DNA of 64,000 nt, from assembly GCA_029204225.1 (NCBI GenBank), contig CM055106.1, forward strand, positions 16,655,620 to 16,719,619, read 5' to 3'. This DNA is from Diphasiastrum complanatum. Taxonomy: Eukaryota; Streptophyta; Lycopodiopsida; Lycopodiales; Lycopodiaceae. The translations under genes and the position numbers were made by a program. The notes under the pieces are model-generated. The model was not told the origin of the DNA. It saw nothing but the letters and a program-made list of their open reading frames with translations, and ran no database searches. The stretch's first letter is position 1. Every line of letters starts with the position of its first letter. This document shows, one piece after another, positions 10,250 through 22,639 of this stretch.

Positions 10250-12639
10250 CCAGTCGCCGCTCACGCCAACCAATAGTATGCTTCCAATTTACCGGATCGG
10301 AAATTCAAATTTGCCCAAACATGAATTGTGTTTTCCGGGTCAGGCGAGTTATGTTACATAGAAGCCACTATGTCAAGAACCGATTGGGCCACATGGACGT
10401 AAAAAGCGAGAAAAAAAAAAACTCGTAACAAATGACCCTTCTAAGTTTGAGAACTCCTGTAATGTGGTGGACAATGACCATCGTATCTCGAAGGTTTTGG
10501 ATCCGAGAATGATAACAATTTGGCTAGTAGAAAGAAGAGATCTGCATTTAAAGTACAGTGTCTAGCTAGTTTGTTGATTTTTATGTCCATAACAAAGTGA
10601 TTGGGCCAAGATTGTTTATTCGTTGTTGGTTACCATATTGAAATAAGCTTTTGATTAATCATTTGAGGATTATATGCATATATCCAATAAGTTAGGTGTA
10701 TCAACATGGGAACACCTGGTTGGTGATGAAGATAGTTGCCAAACAATACCTACAAGAAAAAAAAAAAAACAAGAGTACTGGCCAATTCTGGGTACAAATG
10801 TAAGACCATTTACAAAGTAGCATATGTTGTGAGATACTAACCTTCTTTTGCTCCTAGTTCACATTGTTGTAAACTGTCAAAAGTTTTTCATCGATGCACT
10901 TGTAGTCTTTGAAAACCAAGACAATATGTTCTCATGATTAATGGTTTTTCCAGTTGCATGTTCTTTCTTGGCAAACTCTTAGCAAGTTTGAGAAAAGGTC
11001 AAGTTTGCAAGCAATTTCATGAAAGTGCCGAGGAAAGTTTTAGGGTAGTTTCAGGACAACAATTTCAAAATATGAAAAGCTGAACAAAATTAAATTTCCA
11101 CAAATATGCCACTTGTAAATAATAACTCACTCAAAACTTCCTACGGTCATGAACATGGAAGTTTGCAATGAGTTTGCAAACACATCCATAGCAGACACGT
11201 TTATCAGTGTGCAATCCAAAACAAACATATTTGAAAGTACTGCACACTAAGCAATATTTTGCATTTAATTCTGAAGTTGACAATCTGCTTCATAATAACT
11301 TTGTGATACACTTAACTTTGCAACAGCGGCAACACCAAGAGACCATTGAAGCAGATAGCTGAGATTACCATATTCCTTTCATAAGCAAGAGTACAATTAA
11401 TCTAGAGGCTAGAAACAGCTCTTGGTGATAATTCTTCGATCATTCTGATGCAGACACGAGAGGTTGTACAACCACTGGGAGGATTTGCTTGCGGAAAAAA
11501 CCTCTTGGCTGGCACTGCAACAAACCGTTTCCAACTCAAATCTCATCTCAGATCATGATTCCAAGCATGCACTCAGTCCATACAAATTTCCCTATCACCT
11601 CTCCAAGAAAAATGCTGCTGTGATACTTTGGTCTCTAGCAGGGCAAGAAAGCGGTCTTCACCTAATTCAATGGGCTATTCCTGTCTTACAGGTTGCATGA
11701 GAATGGCAAGAGGTCAACAAAAAATCTGCCCTGGTTTTACTTTGGGGTTACACTACTCATTTTGATTACCCATCATGGCCAACCTTCAACCTTCATTCAA
11801 CTTGTCCTCCATTTTGGATTCCCCAATGAGAACCCGTAACACCAACTTGCACAATCTCAGGTTTGCATGTTTGGGTCATGATACAGGACATTGGAGCAAA
11901 GTCTTAGGATTTCTGTATTTGTACCAGCCTCCCTTTGTGGAATTGCCACTAACCTCAAAGGCTAAGCCAACCCTCTCCTTTTGCTGGAAGACCCTCATAA
12001 CAGCACAGACTCGTATGTGGGGATCCCGGGAGATGAAAAAATAGTGTACATAACGTGTCACTCGAAAAGATTAGTTTCAACCAGCTGCTTTTGCTGTGAG
12101 CTCCAACTTGAGAGGAATTAAACCGTATCCACTTGATTAGGTAACATGAAGACCATGCTTCTCCTACAATTTTGGAAACTGATAGAAGATGGGACTTGCT
12201 GACAGAACGGTCTTCAATTTTTAAAACAAGTATTAAAGCTGCTAATTAGCCTGTGGAAGGTTATACCAACTGATTCTAAAGATGTAATGAAATGCTTGTG
12301 TTGGAGAACAATGCTAGGGTTTGTATAACACTTAATGAGTTTAAAGATTTAAGAACAAATAAGCAGAGAGACCTCGTTTGTCTATCTTTGAAATGCTAAG
12401 CATTATTCCTCTTTGTAAATCATTCGATACCCTAACTCAAAGTAACTTTCCAAAATCTTAACATTTTACAATGATAGATAAATACATGCACAATACGTTG
12501 TGAGGCTTGTGTCATCTGTTCACTATCACCTGAACAGTGATCATTGCATTATTGAACCCCTTAAATCTCTGGATGAAAACTCTGAATGTCATAATGCTAC
12601 AATAAAATATGATCATACTGGCAGATACAATCCACCAAA
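10250..12639. other. Non-coding stretch, nothing recognised
   Basis: No host-gene exon, transposon domain or RNA gene could be supported on either strand. The open frames of 60-90 codons found here lack any recognisable motif. This region is downstream of the DUF3133 gene and upstream of the unrecognised fragments. Confidence 0.5.
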
Positions 12640-12810
12640 GCATATGACCATGTACAAGCAGGATCCACTATTTCCATATTTATGACTCCCCAAGCAAGGG
12701 AGACTCCAAACAAATCACAAACTACACCTCTTGAGGATGTAAGCATATGACCATGCAAAAGCAGGATCCACGATTTCCATAATTCATGGCTAGCCAAGCA
12801 AGGGAGACTC
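12640..12810. repeat. Two direct copies of a 67 bp unit, period 103 bp
   Basis: 12640-12706 and 12743-12810 share the order gcatatgaccatg, gcaggatccac, atttccat, ccaagcaagggagactc with a few substitutions and one small indel. A local duplication is the simplest reading. Confidence 0.85.
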
Positions 12811-13162
12811 AATAATATATACACCGGTAGACCTTGAACTGCAAGGATCATGGAAGCAAATAGCAAACTTATATAATTTTGTTCCTTACTCAAAAAATAT
12901 GATCTTTAGAGAATATCTGGAAATCCCACATCTCCACTGACAACATTGAGGGGCAAATGCCCAAGAAGGATGTACTTTCACACCTGCTGCTGCAAGCCAG
13001 ATGATGCACCATAAACACACCAAATTTTTACATATGAAAGAGATAGTCTAGGCATAAGTGTGCTGGCAAACTTTTCCTATGCTGTATTGATAAAGTCAAC
13101 TAAAAACTTCCCCTGATATTCAGCACACAGACAGTAAGCCCGAAAAGGAGTGAAAAACGTTC

Positions 13163-13408
13163 AGACGAAATACAACCTCGAAGAAAATTTTTTAACAACT
13201 AAAAGAAAGAACAGTCATTCCTTTCATGCTCCTGACTCGAAAATAAGGGGCATACCATGAACTGACAAGTGAATGCCAAAGAAACTTTCAAACGAAATAC
13301 AACCTCCAAAGAAAGCTAAAGCTATTTAACAACTAAAAGAAAGAACAGTCATTCCTTTCACACTCGTGACTCAAAAATAGGTGCTTACCATAAACTGACA
13401 AGTGAATG
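13163..13408. repeat. Tandem duplication of about 120 bp just downstream of the DUF3133 stop codon
   Basis: 13163-13275 and 13289-13408 both run acgaaatacaacctc, then aacaactaaaagaaagaac, then agtcattcctttca, then aactgacaagtgaatg. The copies differ by several substitutions and short indels. They lie 110 bp past the stop codon of the minus-strand gene, so they may be in its 3' UTR. Confidence 0.85.
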
Positions 13409-13518
13409 TTTTCAGAAATTGTGCGCAAGAACTCGGCCAGTCAGACGGAATCCATTATATTGACAACTAGGCTTTTCAGTGAACAATATACATTTCAAAT
13501 CATCAAAATCTCAAATGC

Positions 13519-16500
13519 TCACGATAGCTCTGCTCTTCCAGTGTGTTGATCAACCGGCAAAAACATTCCGTAGCCACAACCTCTTCGCTCAATGCTGCAA
13601 AGAAGCTCAGAGCATAAGCAAAAAGACAAAGCCATAGTTTCAAATAGTATAGAGCTGAAGAGCATGTTTGACGTTTTTTAGGAAGCAGCTGTTACTTTAC
13701 AAATTTTAGCAAAAACCAACCCTGAAGTAGATGCAACATTCCAAAAATATGAATTTTGCAAGTACATGTCAAAAGTGTTTTGATTTTCACTTTACTGCCA
13801 TGCACATGCAGAATTAAAAAACAGGCATCTGAAGAAGACAAGAGACTAAAGGTAATAGCTGTTGCAATGTTTCATCGAAACGCGTTTCGAACAAAGAAAC
13901 GCGTTTGAAACGCCCCGTTCCAAACGGGCCCGTTTTGAAACATGTTTCTTACGTTCGAAACGACTGTTATAATAGTGCAAATTTTTTTTACTGAGGAAAG
14001 CCACCATACACAGTTTCTCTTCTTGAAATTGCATTCTCTAGAGCATTCTCATGAAATTGGATGTATCTACTTGGTACTAGTCTTTCTATGACATGTCTAA
14101 ACCCCAAAGAACCCATTAAAACACATTTTCAAAAAAAAAAAATCTTTAAAAATTCCCATTTCGAACCTGAACCTCCAGTTTCAAACCCGTTTTGAAACGA
14201 CATACCAAACGGACCCATGAAACATTGAGCTGTTGTAAATTCTTGACTATCATCACTGTCAGTCACTTGAATTAGGTGCAAAAGATGTGGTCTTTGAATG
14301 ATCAAGCCATTATTGGAAGATTGTAAACTGTTGTAATGGTTCCTTCATGCTATGTTTTCATTTCCTTGTGCAGATTACAGAAATAGATGGTGAACTAGAA
14401 TTTCAAAAAGCTGGTATACAGCTATGGCCAAACCATTTTGTTTACAGCTAGCATTTCTACATATCATGTCGTATTTTCCCATGAGAAGGCCTCATTTAGC
14501 TGAGCCACATGATTAGGCTGCTCACTTTTGTTTTTGAAAGGATATCAAATGACTTTTTGAGAACTGACAATGACTTCAACCTGTGAGATTTTATCTCTAC
14601 GAACTGAATACTGCCAGCTGCAGGAACATTTCATACAAGGCAGTCTGAATAAGGAATCTGTTAAAGTAGAGAAAAGATTGAATAATGAAGGCCTTTTTAT
14701 GAGACAAAAAGAAAAATGAAGTAGACAAACACAGAAAAAGCCATGGACAATAGAATCCTGAATGGTGCAAAATTTTCGGGTCCAAACTGCTCCCTCAGTT
14801 TTTATAGTCGCAAACCTGGACCTATATGAGAAGCATATCAAAACTGTAAGTGAATTTGAGCAAATCACTCACAAAACCTTCAGATCCATTTATATTTCTG
14901 GAGCTCAAAGAAGCGAGTGCAGACAATTACATGTTATGGGCCAAGCGGGCTTCAAAGCCCATTATTCCATATCTAATCACATCTTCACACTTATATCTAT
15001 CAAAGAGGAGGCCAGATCCAGGAGAGAGTGTCTATTATTGTTTTGTTGACTTCAAGAAAGCCTTCGACTCGATACCGCAGCAGCACCTACTTATTCAGAG
15101 GTTGCATAACCTTGGCTTCTCCACAGATGTCAGCCATTGTACTAGCAGTCATGGCACTATATCATGGGTTGCTCAAGATGGACGAGGGGTTACCTCAGTA
15201 AGTGTGCAGCAGCACTTGTGTGAAGCAAAGATATTCTCTTTCAGCCACGTTGTTTGGTCTATATAGTGATGAGTTGGAAAGGATCATCTGTCAGGATGGA
15301 GCCCCTGGACAGTTTACATTCCCTCTGCTCCAGTTGGGGCTGGAGGTTACCAGCAAGACCAAGATCATGCTCGGTAGGCCTATCTGCAGAGTTGGAAGTT
15401 CACATTAAACAGCCAGCACCTGGAAGTAGGGTATGCTTAGGGTCTTCATACTCATATTTGGGTGTACTATTCATCGGCCCATATTCAGCATGAGACATGC
15501 AGCTACTAGCCGACTCGGGAAGGGTCATGCCTCCTTGGTGAACTTGGAGGGGTTCTTATTCAAACGACATATACAGACACCCAGAGTGTCAACTTTTTGA
15601 GGCAGTAGTCACTCCTACAGCCACATGTGCAGCATAAATTTGGTGCACAAAAAACACTTTTGCAAATTGGGCCAACATCACACACCTCCAGAATACTATG
15701 TTATCATGCATGATAACGGCTAACCCCTTTGTTCCGCACAGTATCATACTGGCTGAGTTTGCAATGCCCCCCAACTCAGTTTGAGGCTATCTTCCAGCTG
15801 ATTCCTTACATACAGAGGATCGCAGTTTCCAGAGGAGGCCAGATATGTGTATTTGGCAGTCACATCCTCATGCCAGTTATATATGATCATGGTCATCATC
15901 CATCATGGTACTCCCAGGCCTGTCACCTATCAGAGAGATTAGATATTTCCATATCCCATCTCCATGTAGGGACCAATCGGTACATCAGGAGATTCACATA
16001 TCGTCCGTACGCCATACACTAAAAAGTTTCGCAGGGCCCTTGAGGGTAAACCCTGACTTCTATTGTACTCATTTCCTAGGGCTGAGTGTTGCTAAAGACC
16101 CCAGCCCCCCATGTCACATGTCAGATCCTAGAGAAGATTCATCCTCAACTTTGCAAAGCTTGACCTATTTACAAACTGACGAAGAGACCTGAATGGACAC
16201 CACAACTACAAGAAACTTTTCAAAAATTAAGGATGCCCAAATAGTCGCACCCACCCATACTTTAATCACCAAACTAGAGTATCCAGTTCCTCATCCACAT
16301 GTACACTCAAAAGTATGCAGTCAGCAGCATGCTCATATAGTCGAGGAAGCAACCACCTCTTACAAAAACATTAAGATGGAGCATGAGGCTTTTGGACAAG
16401 GTCATTAATAGAGGGAAGTGGAACTTGCCGACTTAAAATTTGGATAATGTGGTAGTTCATTCCATTGAACATGGGACCATGGTCCACCACTTATCAGCGA

Positions 16501-19500
16501 GCAAGTGAACATACGTGGGAACCTCCTGTAAGTAAAGTTACCCCATGTTGGATAAGTCCCACCTTTTTTCAACGAAGGGGAGGAAATTTGAAGTGGTTTC
16601 ACTTACGCTCCTAAGTGAAAACCATATTTGAAAATACGCCAACTTTCTATCCTTCACAATTTTCAATAAAAGAGATCCTTGACATATGGCTGTTTGTTGA
16701 TAGCTTCTCCTTTCCTCACCTTGAGGTCTGGAGTTCAATTAAAATCAGGTGACATGGGACATCCATAAAAGATCAAAATAAATGAAGGAAAAGCTTTCAA
16801 AATACTCTTTTGTTTTATAAATTTTCAATTTTTCTGTACTTCAGAATTTTTGCAAAGGTTCAAAAGATTAAAATAGAAAGATACTGTTGAGACTATAAGC
16901 TTTGAGTTTAGTAACTGGACTATGAAGTAGAACTTACGAGGGTGCAAGCCTTCCAAGTCCTCGTAGCTCTTCTCCGGAAGCCTCGTCTATTACTCGCCCA
17001 TCAATCTCAACTTTGTATGCTTTGCCCGAAGTGGATGGCAAGCCCCTTAGGACCAATTTATCAAAATCAATGTGATGCAACTCTCTTCCATTCACTAGAA
17101 CACCAGTATTTCCACCAGAGCATTCTCTTGATAATGGATAGTCGAATTCTTCAATAAATGGCTGTATTCCCAAAAAACAAGAAATAAATGAAAACATTGA
17201 CACCACCTACATGACCTCACTAAACTTATGAGCATGCCAATAAATTACTGCAAATGTACAACTAAACTAACCACATGAACTTTTAGAAAAAAACAAGCTC
17301 AAAACGTTATCATCTGCTTACAGCAACAATCCCGATGCAAGGCCCACCGATAACTCCCCAGAATCCAGCTCGGAAATCATACCTGCAATTCATGGCTTAC
17401 TAAGGCAAAAACCACTTACACAGAATGTAAAATCAACACACCTACAGATCAACTGCAATCTACAACTACACCAGAAAAGGTGACTTGAAACAACAAGCAT
17501 ACCAGTAAGAACCTGGATGGATGGGTCCTGCTGCCTCTTCTGCCTTCTTTACTTGTCTGTAAGATATCGCATTTCCATTCACTATCACCTTACGTGGAAT
17601 GATATTTGCACGCCCGTGGTTGTCCTTAGACGAGTCTTTCTTCCTGCCCCTTAGAAGGTTTTTCACACTCCATCTAACAACCCTGTTTGCCCCATCGACA
17701 TGATCTTTTGAAGATGGAGTTCCAACCACCTGCAGAGGAGACTCGTAGCCAAAAAGTTCGTGTAAAGGTGACATAGCTACAGGTGAACTCGCTGCCCAGG
17801 AAAGATCTTCAGCAGATTTGCTAGAATCACAATCTGAATCAGTCCTGGTGTGCTGAATACTGCTTATATATGGCTCTTTGGGATCCATTTCATGAACATT
17901 ACCAGGAACTGTAGTTTGTTTGCACATCGAAAATTCTGCATGCTGTGTTATGTCATTCAAAAGAGTGTCTGTAGAACCAGTAGCAGACAGCAATCTAACA
18001 GGCGAAGAATGCAGATCTACAAGAGTTTCTCCAGGTCCAACAGATGTCTGGAGAGCTTCTTCACCTTGTCTAATTGAATGTCTTTGTGAATCGTCTGAAG
18101 CATTCAGAGAGTCAGTCTGACATGGAGACCTGCTTGCTTTGACAGAATTGACAGAACTTTTTGCTTTCAGCTGTGATATTAAGGCCTGCATCTGACTCCT
18201 AGTGTTTAGTATAGATATGTCATCACTTGAATTATAGGCATCCTTTGAAGAATCAAACCTTGGACTAGCAAATACAGACCTCTCATCTACAAAGTTACAC
18301 CGTTGGACAGAAAACACTGAGATCCTTAAGCAGGCACCACACCTTAACTTTTGGGTATATTTATTTGTAGGGGATAAATCAAGAGGGACCTTCAAAAGAC
18401 GTCTACAATGCTCACATAAGACATATGGTGCTTGACTTGGTAAAGGCAACAGAGGATGATCTTTTACTTGTCGCTTGTGATCACGCTGAACAGCACTAGA
18501 TTTTCCACTCGGGCACCGTGATGCTGACTCTGATGACGTAGAAAATGCATTTAGACGAGAAAACGGTGGTTTGGGAGAGTCAACAGATTCTGTTTGAGGA
18601 ATAGATTGTAAATGGACATTCACTAAATCTTGTCCATATGGTTGCTGGTTCTTCTGTGCTGATGTCGATGAACCAGATGTCTGCTGCTCCTGATGAAGCA
18701 TATTTGATTTCAATCCTTGCAATCCTAGCTTATTGTGGAGAGTACTATGACGATGTTCCCCATTCGAGGTGATGCCAGTTGCCACATGATCATAATCTCT
18801 TAACGTATTTGCAGCAGTACCCACTCTCTGCTGGGACATACAACTCGAATCTATATCTTCTGATTGTTGGGAGTGGTTTTCAGAATCCAAAACATCAGCT
18901 TCATCCATGTTGGAGGAAAGCTCACTTGGCTCATACTCATCCACTTCAGATGTGGCTTCGTACAAATCTTCTGATCTCTGAGAGGTCTGTGAACTTAAGC
19001 GATGTCTTTGCTCATGTCGAAGGTTATTCCCGTCTGAAAGTACCACTGTCATATTGCTCGCGGAGTTTAGCTTGCCTCCATTCTTAACTTGCCCTTTTGG
19101 CAATCCCGTTCTTACCACAGGTAAGTAGCTGACAAGGTCTGCAGGTTGGCATGCATCCCCCGCCCTAATCTGTCCCACTGAATCCTCAAGAGAAGGGATC
19201 TCATCTAATGAGCCGCAACTCTCCTCCTCTGAACGCGTAGATTTGAGTGGAAATGGTGAAAGCTCCAGCCGTTTAAAGATGCTAAGAAGAGCCTTTGCTT
19301 CAGGAATGACATCCTCGTTTGCTGTGCTCATTGAATTCAGCTGAAAATCAAACTCCCTACTTAGCTCTGACTGTGACTGCGTATGGTTTCTCTCCTGAGG
19401 ACAACTTTCAGGAGCTAATACGCTTTCAAAACCTCTTGGATTAGCATTTTCAATGTCATCCTTGATTTCACTCTGACGACATAGATAATGAAAAGACGCA

Positions 19501-21033
19501 GCCAAATTTTCTGTGGTATAAGACTCTTTGCTGTGCCTTTGGTTATAGTCCATGGAACCATTGGCTTGCAAATGAGATGAAGCATTGCCAACTACATTGT
19601 TGTTCTGGTCAACGATAGAATGATCAGGTGATAGCTCAGATTGAACGAGTTGCTTCGGAAACCAAGGCATCTCTTTTTCTTCAAATAAAGGTTCGGATTT
19701 CTCAAGAGCAAGGCCAGGTTTTTCCTGCACTGACGTTTTGGTGTCCGAAAAAGGTTCTGAACAAGGAATTGCGCCATCATTTGAGGAGATTTGATTGTAC
19801 GATTGAGAGCGAGCATTATAGAGACACCCATCTTTATTTGTTTCGTATTTTGAAAAGGCACGAATCGTCCGCACAGTTTTTGGCAGGCTCCTTTTACTGT
19901 ACATAGGAGAATCTTTCCTGAACACAGAGGCTGATCCATCCTCGCCTGAAGTATGGTCAAGTGCACCTAGTGAGACAGCTTTGGAGAGAACTCCATGACC
20001 ATATCTAGAAGATCCGTTTGTGAGTGGCCCATTCGTAAATTTTCCTTTTTCCAATGGCTGCTCCTGTACAATCGGTTCCGGCCGTTTGGCATGCTTTGCT
20101 ACAAAGCCACAGAACATATCTAAATAAGAACACATTATACTCAGAAGACCCTCCACTTAACAATGTCTTAAATGTTCTTCAAAGCAGAAAAGTAAGGAGT
20201 GTCAATCACTTTTGATAGCGTTCTTCTCCACATACGAGCGATTCGAGAAATTTGCACTTCCAAATTCAAACTTTCCTAATCCAAACTGTGAATAACAAAA
20301 TCTGCACCCCTGTTGTAAGTGCAGATCAACATAAATAGGAAGACGTAATCCTAGCTAGCACTTTATCAAATCCGGAATTGCACAGAAAAGCAAGGAGTGT
20401 CAATCACTTTTGATAGGCTTCTTCTCCACATACGAGCAATTTGAGAAATTTGCACTTTCAAATTCAAACTTTCCTAATCCAAACTGTGAATAACAAAATC
20501 TGCACCTCTGTTGTAAGTGCAGATCAACATAAATAGAAAGATGTAATCTTAGCACTGTATCAAATCCAGAATTGCTCTGACCAGGCACAAGTTGAACGTA
20601 TCCACAGATAACTTTACAGTTAACGAGGCACTAGACGCGAGGGCTTGCTAACAGACACGGCGATTTTCACGTAAAAGTTTGTATCGATCAAATAAGTTTT
20701 GTATCTATTTGAAAATTGTTTTGCCATAAGCGCTCAGCGCTCTGAATAGAGAATATGAACTTAGAACCCAAACGACAAAGTGCTTATTGTTATGAGGTAG
20801 ACCACAAAAGCTAGTAGTAATTCTTGAACAGTGTCCACACAAGCAAATGTTAAAGCAATAACAAGCAAACATATGCGGAAGCGCATACTCTTCAAACCGG
20901 ACAAAACAATTGACGAGGTTCAGAGCCAACCTTGCAGAATAGCTGCACATTTGCTGCATTGATAGAAAGGCGTTCCTACAGATGGTTCCCGAAGTAGCAC
21001 CTCGCACTTGGGGCAGCGAACAATTCTCGACAT
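13519..21033 (-). CDS. DUF3133 extra-large G-like protein (EDR4-related), five exons
   Basis: Exons (minus): 20931-21033, 17503-20098, 17322-17382, 16938-17161, 13519-13594. All introns are GT-AG and the phases (1, 2, 0, 2) close exactly: 3060 bases, 1019 residues, TGA stop. Exon 1 starts MSRIVRCPKCEVLL and forms a zinc ribbon (Cys 7, 10, 26, 29). Exon 2 is a long polar Ser-rich region with a second ribbon, the DUF3133 hallmark (Cys 596, 599, 621, 624; CEHCRRLL...LRCGAC). Exons 3-5 encode a C-terminal domain resembling the N-terminal region of extra-large G proteins (PGSYWYDFRAGFWG, GGNTGVLVNGREL), ending LAPSIERRGCGYGMFLP. EDR4 modulates powdery-mildew resistance and vesicle traffic in Arabidopsis; the role here is inferred. 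Reading through the GTAAGT donor at 16937 would instead end the protein at a TAA (16934-16936) right after LAPS. Splicing to 13594 fits the family better. Intron 4 (3.3 kb) holds a MITE and a LINE relic. Confidence 0.88.
13865..14227. mobile_element. hAT-type MITE in intron 4 of the DUF3133 gene
   Basis: The element has an 11 bp perfect terminal inverted repeat (CAATGTTTCAT...ATGAAACATTG). It is flanked on both sides by AGCTGTTG (13857-13864 and 14228-14235), an 8 bp target-site duplication, which is the hAT superfamily signature. The 363 bp interior has no coding capacity and is built of GTTTCGAAACG-like words that can fold on themselves. The perfect duplication suggests a fairly recent insertion. 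Confidence 0.93.
14935..16190 (+). mobile_element. LINE (non-LTR) reverse transcriptase relic, antisense in intron 4
   Basis: In order on the plus strand: QAGFKAHYSISNHIFTLIS (14942 on), then YYCFVDFKKAFDSIPQQHLL (the RT aspartate block), then a P-less LFGLYSDELERII block near 15250-15300, and then at 15590-15800 a tail with EAVVTPTATCAA and ILAEFAMPPTQFEAIF. The tail matches the C-terminal region of LINE ORF2 proteins. Several frameshifts and stops occur and the YADD block was not seen. No endonuclease or poly(A) end was found. Confidence 0.8.
20185..20577. repeat. 197 bp tandem duplication inside intron 1 of the DUF3133 gene
   Basis: 20185-20381 and 20382-20577 are near-identical head-to-tail copies (cagaaaagYaaggagtgtcaat ... 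tatcaaatccRgaattg). They are immediately upstream of the exon 2 acceptor side, inside the 0.83 kb first intron. Confidence 0.92.
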
Positions 21034-21699
21034 TAAGAACCGTGCTTGTGAATTCTTTAACGCGTCAAGTAGAAATTATCTTCTGAACAGCAGCGCCTGA
21101 CCTGTACTGGACTTTCAAAGCCTTTGTATATCAAAAGAAGACAAGATGCACTTTTCTTTGATGATTAGCCACCCTAATCGAACGAATCTCGTCTCAAGAA
21201 AGTGAGGTAACATCTAGCAACCATCTTTTCCAGCAAAACTAGATTCTCAAACTCTCGTATAATTCAAGGCAAGCCTCCAGAAGAAAGCATGTCAGAAAAC
21301 AAGCCAATCACCAAGACAAAGCTTTGTGTGCCAATCTCTAGAGCTCGACTGCCAAATCTAAGCAATAAATCGCAAAAGCGCAGCCAAATTCAGCACAAAT
21401 CCTGATGCATCACCAAAATCCGCCTCGCAACACCCGATTATCTGTGCCAAAGCCCTGTCAAGATCCGAATTCGCTGGTTGCTGTTGGACAGATCCGTGGA
21501 TTTTTGGGCAAACTCACAGCATTGTGCGCCCACCTGCGATGAATCAGCAGCAAAACAGACAGAAATGGCTGCTCTAGCAGATCCAGTGGCCAGCTACCTA
21601 CACTTCCCCCTCGATCCAGAGCAAAATTGCGAACAGAAACCCTCTCCTCGCATCCTCTCCTCTTCTCTGTTCGAGAAAAGCAATCACGTCACCATAGCC

Positions 21700-22075
21700 C
21701 ACAGCTCCCTCTCCTCTCTCTCTCTCTCTCTTTCCTCCCCTTTATGGCAGAGCGAGGAACCTTATTCGCACTACGTACTGTACGCCCTGTCACTTAGATT
21801 CTTGGCACGTGTCATACTTCGTTTGAAATTATTTCTCATTGCCGATTTTTACCACGTGGCACGATCTGAACGTCTGTAAGAATATCGAACGGTGGGAGAC
21901 TTCAGATCTTTGATGCCATCAAGGAGCGAGGATGGCCCAGAACGATTCCCGCGTTTCCAAGCTTAAGCCCAAGACCGTCGGATGCAATGCCATAAGACGC
22001 TAAGCTCTCGGACGTTTCGCAGATTAATGATTGCAAGATTGACACGTGGCGGTATGCGACACGTGATGAACATCT
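21700..22075 (-). promoter_or_regulatory. Promoter/leader of the DUF3133 gene: CT-rich tract and four ACGTG boxes
   Basis: A CT-rich tract (21700-21740) is followed upstream by GGCACGTGTC (21804-21813), CCACGTGGCA (21852-21861), GACACGTGGC (22041-22050) and GACACGTGA (22058 on). These are G-box/ABRE-type bZIP or bHLH sites. The first belongs to a CACTTAGAT-N-GGCACGTG module also present upstream of the HAD gene. The second is followed by ATCTGAACG and AACGGTGGG, the second shared module. Responsiveness to ABA or light is inferred from motif type only. Confidence 0.6.
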
Positions 22076-22428
22076 AAGCGAGCGGGAGCAGCCCGGTCCG
22101 CGCTGCTAGGGCTGCCTTGGGACGCGTCGCGCATCCGGGACGAGCGCGTCCAGGATGTGTTGAAATTTTGAAGGGTAGGTGTCAGCCTGTCAGCTTGTCT
22201 TTCGTCATTAATCTTCTCTTAGACGCGTTCAGAGAAAGTAATGCTCCTGGAATTGATCGTTTACTTTTCAATGAGGCCTATCAGAGGCATCCGAAAATTC
22301 AGCTTCAACTTTCATACTGAAATGTCCAAAACCCCTTTCTATACCATTTTACATACTATGAAGTTAATTTAGTTCTAGCACCAACCCCACCCCCCCCCCC
22401 CCCCCCCTCTCCAATCTTTGCATGTTTT

Positions 22429-22620
22429 GTCCATCACAACATGGTGTATGGGTAAACTGTAAGTTTGTTAACTGAGACCGGCAAGGAGCAGGCTCGAATC
22501 CTAGCTGCTGTGTAGTGACATCTTAGGAGCTTGCTCGTCCCTTGGCATTGCCCAGATGGCGTTGTTAGGGTGTATGTTGTGTATAACCTACTAGTTGTGT
22601 AACTCTGTATAAAACAAAAA
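22429..22620 (+). mobile_element. tRNA-derived SINE with 16 bp target-site duplication
   Basis: The 192 bp segment contains GGCTCGAATCC (22491-22501), a good pol III B box, and ends in an A-rich tail (ataaaacaaaaaa). It is flanked by AATCTTTGCATGTTTT (22413-22428) and AATCTTTGAATGTTTT (22621-22636), a 16 bp duplication with one mismatch, as left by LINE-driven target-primed insertion. The A box is eroded. It lies just past a poly-C run (22390-22407). Confidence 0.82.
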
Positions 22621-22639
22621 AATCTTTGAATGTTTTAGG

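Noticed and set aside
16934-16936. TAA as the stop codon of the DUF3133 gene
   Set aside because: It is inside a perfect GTAAGT donor. Splicing to 13594 in matching phase restores the conserved C-terminus.
21478-21879. 133-codon plus-strand frame
   Set aside because: Opposite strand of the DUF3133 5' leader and promoter, with a CT-rich tract giving Ser/Leu repeats.
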